A stretch of 6,315 bases of DNA. Origin: an uncultured Dysosmobacter sp. GTDB lineage: Bacteria > Bacillota > Clostridia > Oscillospirales > Oscillospiraceae. Each line of letters starts with the position of its first letter. Position 1 is the first letter of the stretch. The stretch is taken from NCBI GenBank assembly GCA_934597465.1, contig CAKTSC010000087.1:1-6315 (forward strand), written 5' to 3'. Positions 5,581 through 6,315 of the stretch are shown here, one piece after another. The position numbers were made by a program, and so were the translations under genes. The notes below the pieces were generated by a model. The model was not told the DNA's origin. It ran no database searches and saw only the letters and a list, made by a program, of their open reading frames with translations.

Positions 5581-6315
5581 ATGCGACATGTCACCGGCAA
5601 GGCAGCGAAAGTCCTGGTTCTCTCCGCCCTCACCGCCGCCGCCCTGGCGCTGAGCGCCGCCGCCGCGGAGGAATCCGTGGGCGTTGGCGCTGTCACCGGC
5701 TCCTCCGTGCGTCTCCGCGCGGAAGCCTCCACTTCCTCTCAGATCCTCACCACCCTGAATAAGGGCACCGCCGTGGCTCTGCTGGCGGAGAAGCCGGAGG
5801 ATAACTGGTATCACGTGGCCTTCGCCGGGAACGAGGGCTACATCCACGCCGATTACCTGGTGAAGGACAAGGACAACGTCTTCAAGACCTACGGCCGCGT
5901 CAACTGCGGCGGCGTCCGCGTCCGTACCGAGGCCACCACCGAGTCCGACGTGGCCGCCACCCTCACCGAGGACACGGCCTTCACCGTCACCGGCTTTGTG
6001 GACGGCTGGTACAGCGTTCAGTGCAAGGACGAGACCACCGGGTACATCCGCAGCGACCTCGTCGACCTGATCCCCTCCCTGGATTACGGCACCGTCAGCG
6101 CCAGCTCCAGCGGCTCCGCCATGGTGTCCCTGGCCCAGAAGTATCTCGGCACCCGCTACGTCTACGGCGGGGCCTCCCCCAAGGGCTTTGACTGCTCCGG
6201 TTTCACCATGTATGTTTACAGCCAGTTCGGCGTCAGCTTGCCCCACACCGCCACCGGCCAGTGGCAGAGCGGCAAGGGCACCCGGGTGTACAGCATCAGC
6301 GCCCTGCAGCCCGGC
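5581..6315 (+). CDS. Secreted SH3-SH3-NlpC/P60 cell-wall hydrolase, cut by window end
   Basis: A probable exported peptidoglycan endopeptidase; 245 residues are visible and the frame runs off the window. Residues 1-29 are a signal peptide: a basic start (MRHVTGKAAK), an Ala/Leu-rich core, and likely cleavage after the alanine run before EESVG. There is no lipobox cysteine. Two bacterial SH3 repeats follow, about 35-93 (VRLRAEAST, NWYHV, GYIHADYL) and 105-161 (VRVRTEATT, GWYSV, GYIRSDLV), expected to bind the cell wall. A Ser-rich linker (about 172-180) leads to an NlpC/P60 domain with YLGTRYVYGG (188-197) and the catalytic cysteine Cys205 in FDCSGF. The catalytic histidine should lie beyond the window. 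The family cleaves stem-peptide bonds such as gamma-D-Glu to diamino acid. AAAGGA (5564-5569) lies 11 bases before the ATG. No separate promoter is seen. Confidence 0.92.
   Translation, partial: MRHVTGKAAKVLVLSALTAAALALSAAAAEESVGVGAVTGSSVRLRAEASTSSQILTTLNKGTAVALLAEKPEDNWYHVAFAGNEGYIHADYLVKDKDNVFKTYGRVNCGGVRVRTEATTESDVAATLTEDTAFTVTGFVDGWYSVQCKDETTGYIRSDLVDLIPSLDYGTVSASSSGSAMVSLAQKYLGTRYVYGGASPKGFDCSGFTMYVYSQFGVSLPHTATGQWQSGKGTRVYSISALQPG

Overview
The window looks like chromosomal DNA from a GC-rich member of the Clostridia (Bacillota), most likely the Oscillospiraceae/Ruminococcaceae group. Three things point there: a T-box leader controlling pheST, an IreB (UPF0297) gene, and spacers filled with palindromic GTAGGGGCG-type units and AATTCT-type heptamers. 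The lineage is an inference from gene content and style, not from a database match. All recognised genes are on the + strand.

Layout: positions 1-200 hold no gene, only palindromic repeat units and a heptamer tract. A possible promoter (230-258) precedes a complete phenylalanine-type T-box leader (282-509) with specifier UUC, T-box bulge UGGU and a competing terminator. It controls pheS (559-1584), the alpha subunit of phenylalanyl-tRNA synthetase. The next 248 bases are an unusual pheS-pheT spacer packed with consecutive hairpins and ending in heptamer repeats. pheT (1833-4523), the beta subunit, carries an extra segment of about 100 residues, part of which looks like a degenerate second copy of its own tRNA-binding OB domain.

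After pheT, a near-consensus promoter (4534-4562) drives ireB (4591-4836), which ends at a strong intrinsic terminator (4855-4888). A gene-free stretch of about 270 bases follows, containing an imperfect direct repeat. A near-perfect promoter (5161-5189) then drives an unrecognised 100-residue protein (5221-5523) and probably a secreted SH3-SH3-NlpC/P60 cell-wall hydrolase (5581 to the window end, cut off).

Functionally there are two themes. pheST supplies Phe-tRNA(Phe) under feedback from uncharged tRNA(Phe). The downstream genes touch envelope biology: IreB belongs to the PASTA-kinase (IreK/PrkC) pathway in enterococci, and the last gene is a probable peptidoglycan hydrolase. The most interesting items are the PheT insertion, the hairpin array splitting pheS from pheT, and the orphan small gene with a strong promoter overlapped by a GTTACAA repeat. 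I see no CRISPR array, transposase, phage gene or clearly new multi-gene system.
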